This document shows positions 63,500-64,000 of a stretch of DNA of 64,000 nt, piece by piece. Origin of the DNA: Brienomyrus brachyistius (lineage: Eukaryota; Chordata; Actinopteri; Osteoglossiformes; Mormyridae); NCBI RefSeq assembly GCF_023856365.1, contig NC_064544.1:24962399-25026398 (forward strand), in the 5' to 3' direction. The notes under the pieces are model-generated. The model was given only the letters and a program-made list of their open reading frames with translations, made no database searches and was not told where the DNA came from. Position numbers and translations under genes: made by a program. How positions within the stretch are numbered: the first letter of the stretch is position 1; the number at the start of each line of letters is the position of its first letter.

Positions 63500-63650
63500 T
63501 AGTGGTGTAGTGAGTTGAGTGACCCAGAAGATGAATGTGATGATGACAATGGAATTGAATCATCTGATTCCACTGAGTCAGAAGGTGTCATAATGAATAA
63601 TGAAGCTGAAGTCAGTACATCTGTGAAGCGCGTCACTGATGATGGAGGTA
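63500..63650 (+). other. Possible acidic exon
   Basis: The frame LSDPEDECDDDNGIESSD, STESEGVIMNNEAEV, KRVTDDGG is strongly acidic and ends at a canonical donor-like ggag/gtaagt near 63650. It could be an exon of the recombinase-like family, whose members often have acidic linkers, but no further exon can be joined to it. Confidence 0.35.
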
Positions 63651-63814
63651 AGTGTTGCTATCATTTATGTTAAAGTCCATTATTGTCAGAACCCACTATA
63701 TACCATCTAAAATATTTAATATACGATTTCACAGGTCTTAAAAAATTATGGGATTATTAAGTCAATATTACAGTATGTTGCGATCACTGAACGCGGGTAA
63801 GGCGCACAGACAGT

Positions 63815-64000
63815 GTCCCCTTCGTTCACTCCCGGCCCTTTTGTCCTGCCTGTTCCATCCGTGTCCCCATTCCTGATCTGTTTGTCCGCCTTCCCTGTCC
63901 TATGTCAGCTCCTGTCCTACTTCCTGTCTCTGTGCCAGTTCTGTGTTTCAGTCCTGTTCCCTATGCCCCACTAATGGTTTTGTTCTTGTTTTTCAGGTCC
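63815..64000 (+). mobile_element. Short-LTR element interior, plus orientation, cut by window end
   Basis: From cgttcactcccggccctttt onward it matches the complement of the 52985-53160 interior region. It includes gtcagctcctgtcctacttc and the ttgtttttcag/gtcc splice-like site at the very end. The 3' LTR should lie just beyond the window. This is the only copy here on the plus strand. Confidence 0.8.

Overview
This window is vertebrate, almost certainly ray-finned fish, genomic DNA and consists almost entirely of transposable elements and their wreckage. The evidence is the mix of CR1-, RTE(Rex3-like)-, L2- and L1/Tx1-like LINEs, Tc1/mariner transposons with long inverted repeats, tRNA-derived SINEs with fish-type tails, retroviral LTRs, GT-AG splice signals inside genes, and AT/AC/CT microsatellites. 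I cannot name the species. I found no intact conserved host gene, rRNA, tRNA gene or CRISPR array.

Layout. 1-821: a minus-strand endogenous retroviral LTR with its polypurine tract. 1131-1778: first copy of an unusual repeat whose second copy (51.5 kb) encodes a small membrane protein. 1836-5459: a Tc1-type MITE, a SINE, a solo LTR and a full-length but dead Tc1 transposon. 6.8-9.8 kb: CR1 LINE fragments. 11.1-18.1 kb: decayed Tc1 elements, SINE scraps and possible solo LTRs. 19.6-21.8 kb: a copy of a short-LTR element carrying a proline-rich ORF. 22.5-30.3 kb: one L1-like LINE on the minus strand, cut by a solo short LTR, a truncated short-LTR element and a 1.77-kb solo retroviral LTR. 30.4-34.9 kb: an RTE LINE cut by a MITE, an L2 3' end and a second MITE. 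35.9-38.5 kb: a Tc1-like transposon split by a full short-LTR element. 38.8-44.9 kb: a SINE, RTE copies on both strands and CR1 copies. 44.9-50.4 kb: a two-gene CACTA/EnSpm-like unit (zinc-finger transposase, then a SAM-domain gene). 50.9-52.5 kb: a MITE, the membrane-protein repeat and a tiny LINE-derived element. 52.6-55.4 kb: the best short-LTR element, with two nearly identical LTRs and a 711-codon ORF. 55.8-64 kb: a split Tc1 fragment, an almost complete RTE LINE interrupted by L2, another Tc1, a tyrosine-recombinase-like fragment and a last, oppositely oriented piece of the short-LTR family.

Two things deserve attention. First, a family of about 290-bp-LTR elements is present in seven places. 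It has no pol, its ORF starts 2 bp after the LTR, and it lacks an ordinary tRNA primer site. Its LTR end can form a hairpin, it keeps a 3' splice-site-like sequence, and it encodes a proline-rich protein whose N-terminus is variable but carries a recurring LGA(C/Y) motif. Second, the transposase/SAM unit has its two ORFs overlapping as TGATG. It is interrupted by a partial copy of a large LTR whose 3' part holds a regular array of about eight 40-46-bp units, each with a CCTCAGAGG-type palindrome. Everything was read by eye; family names rest on motif recognition, not database searches.
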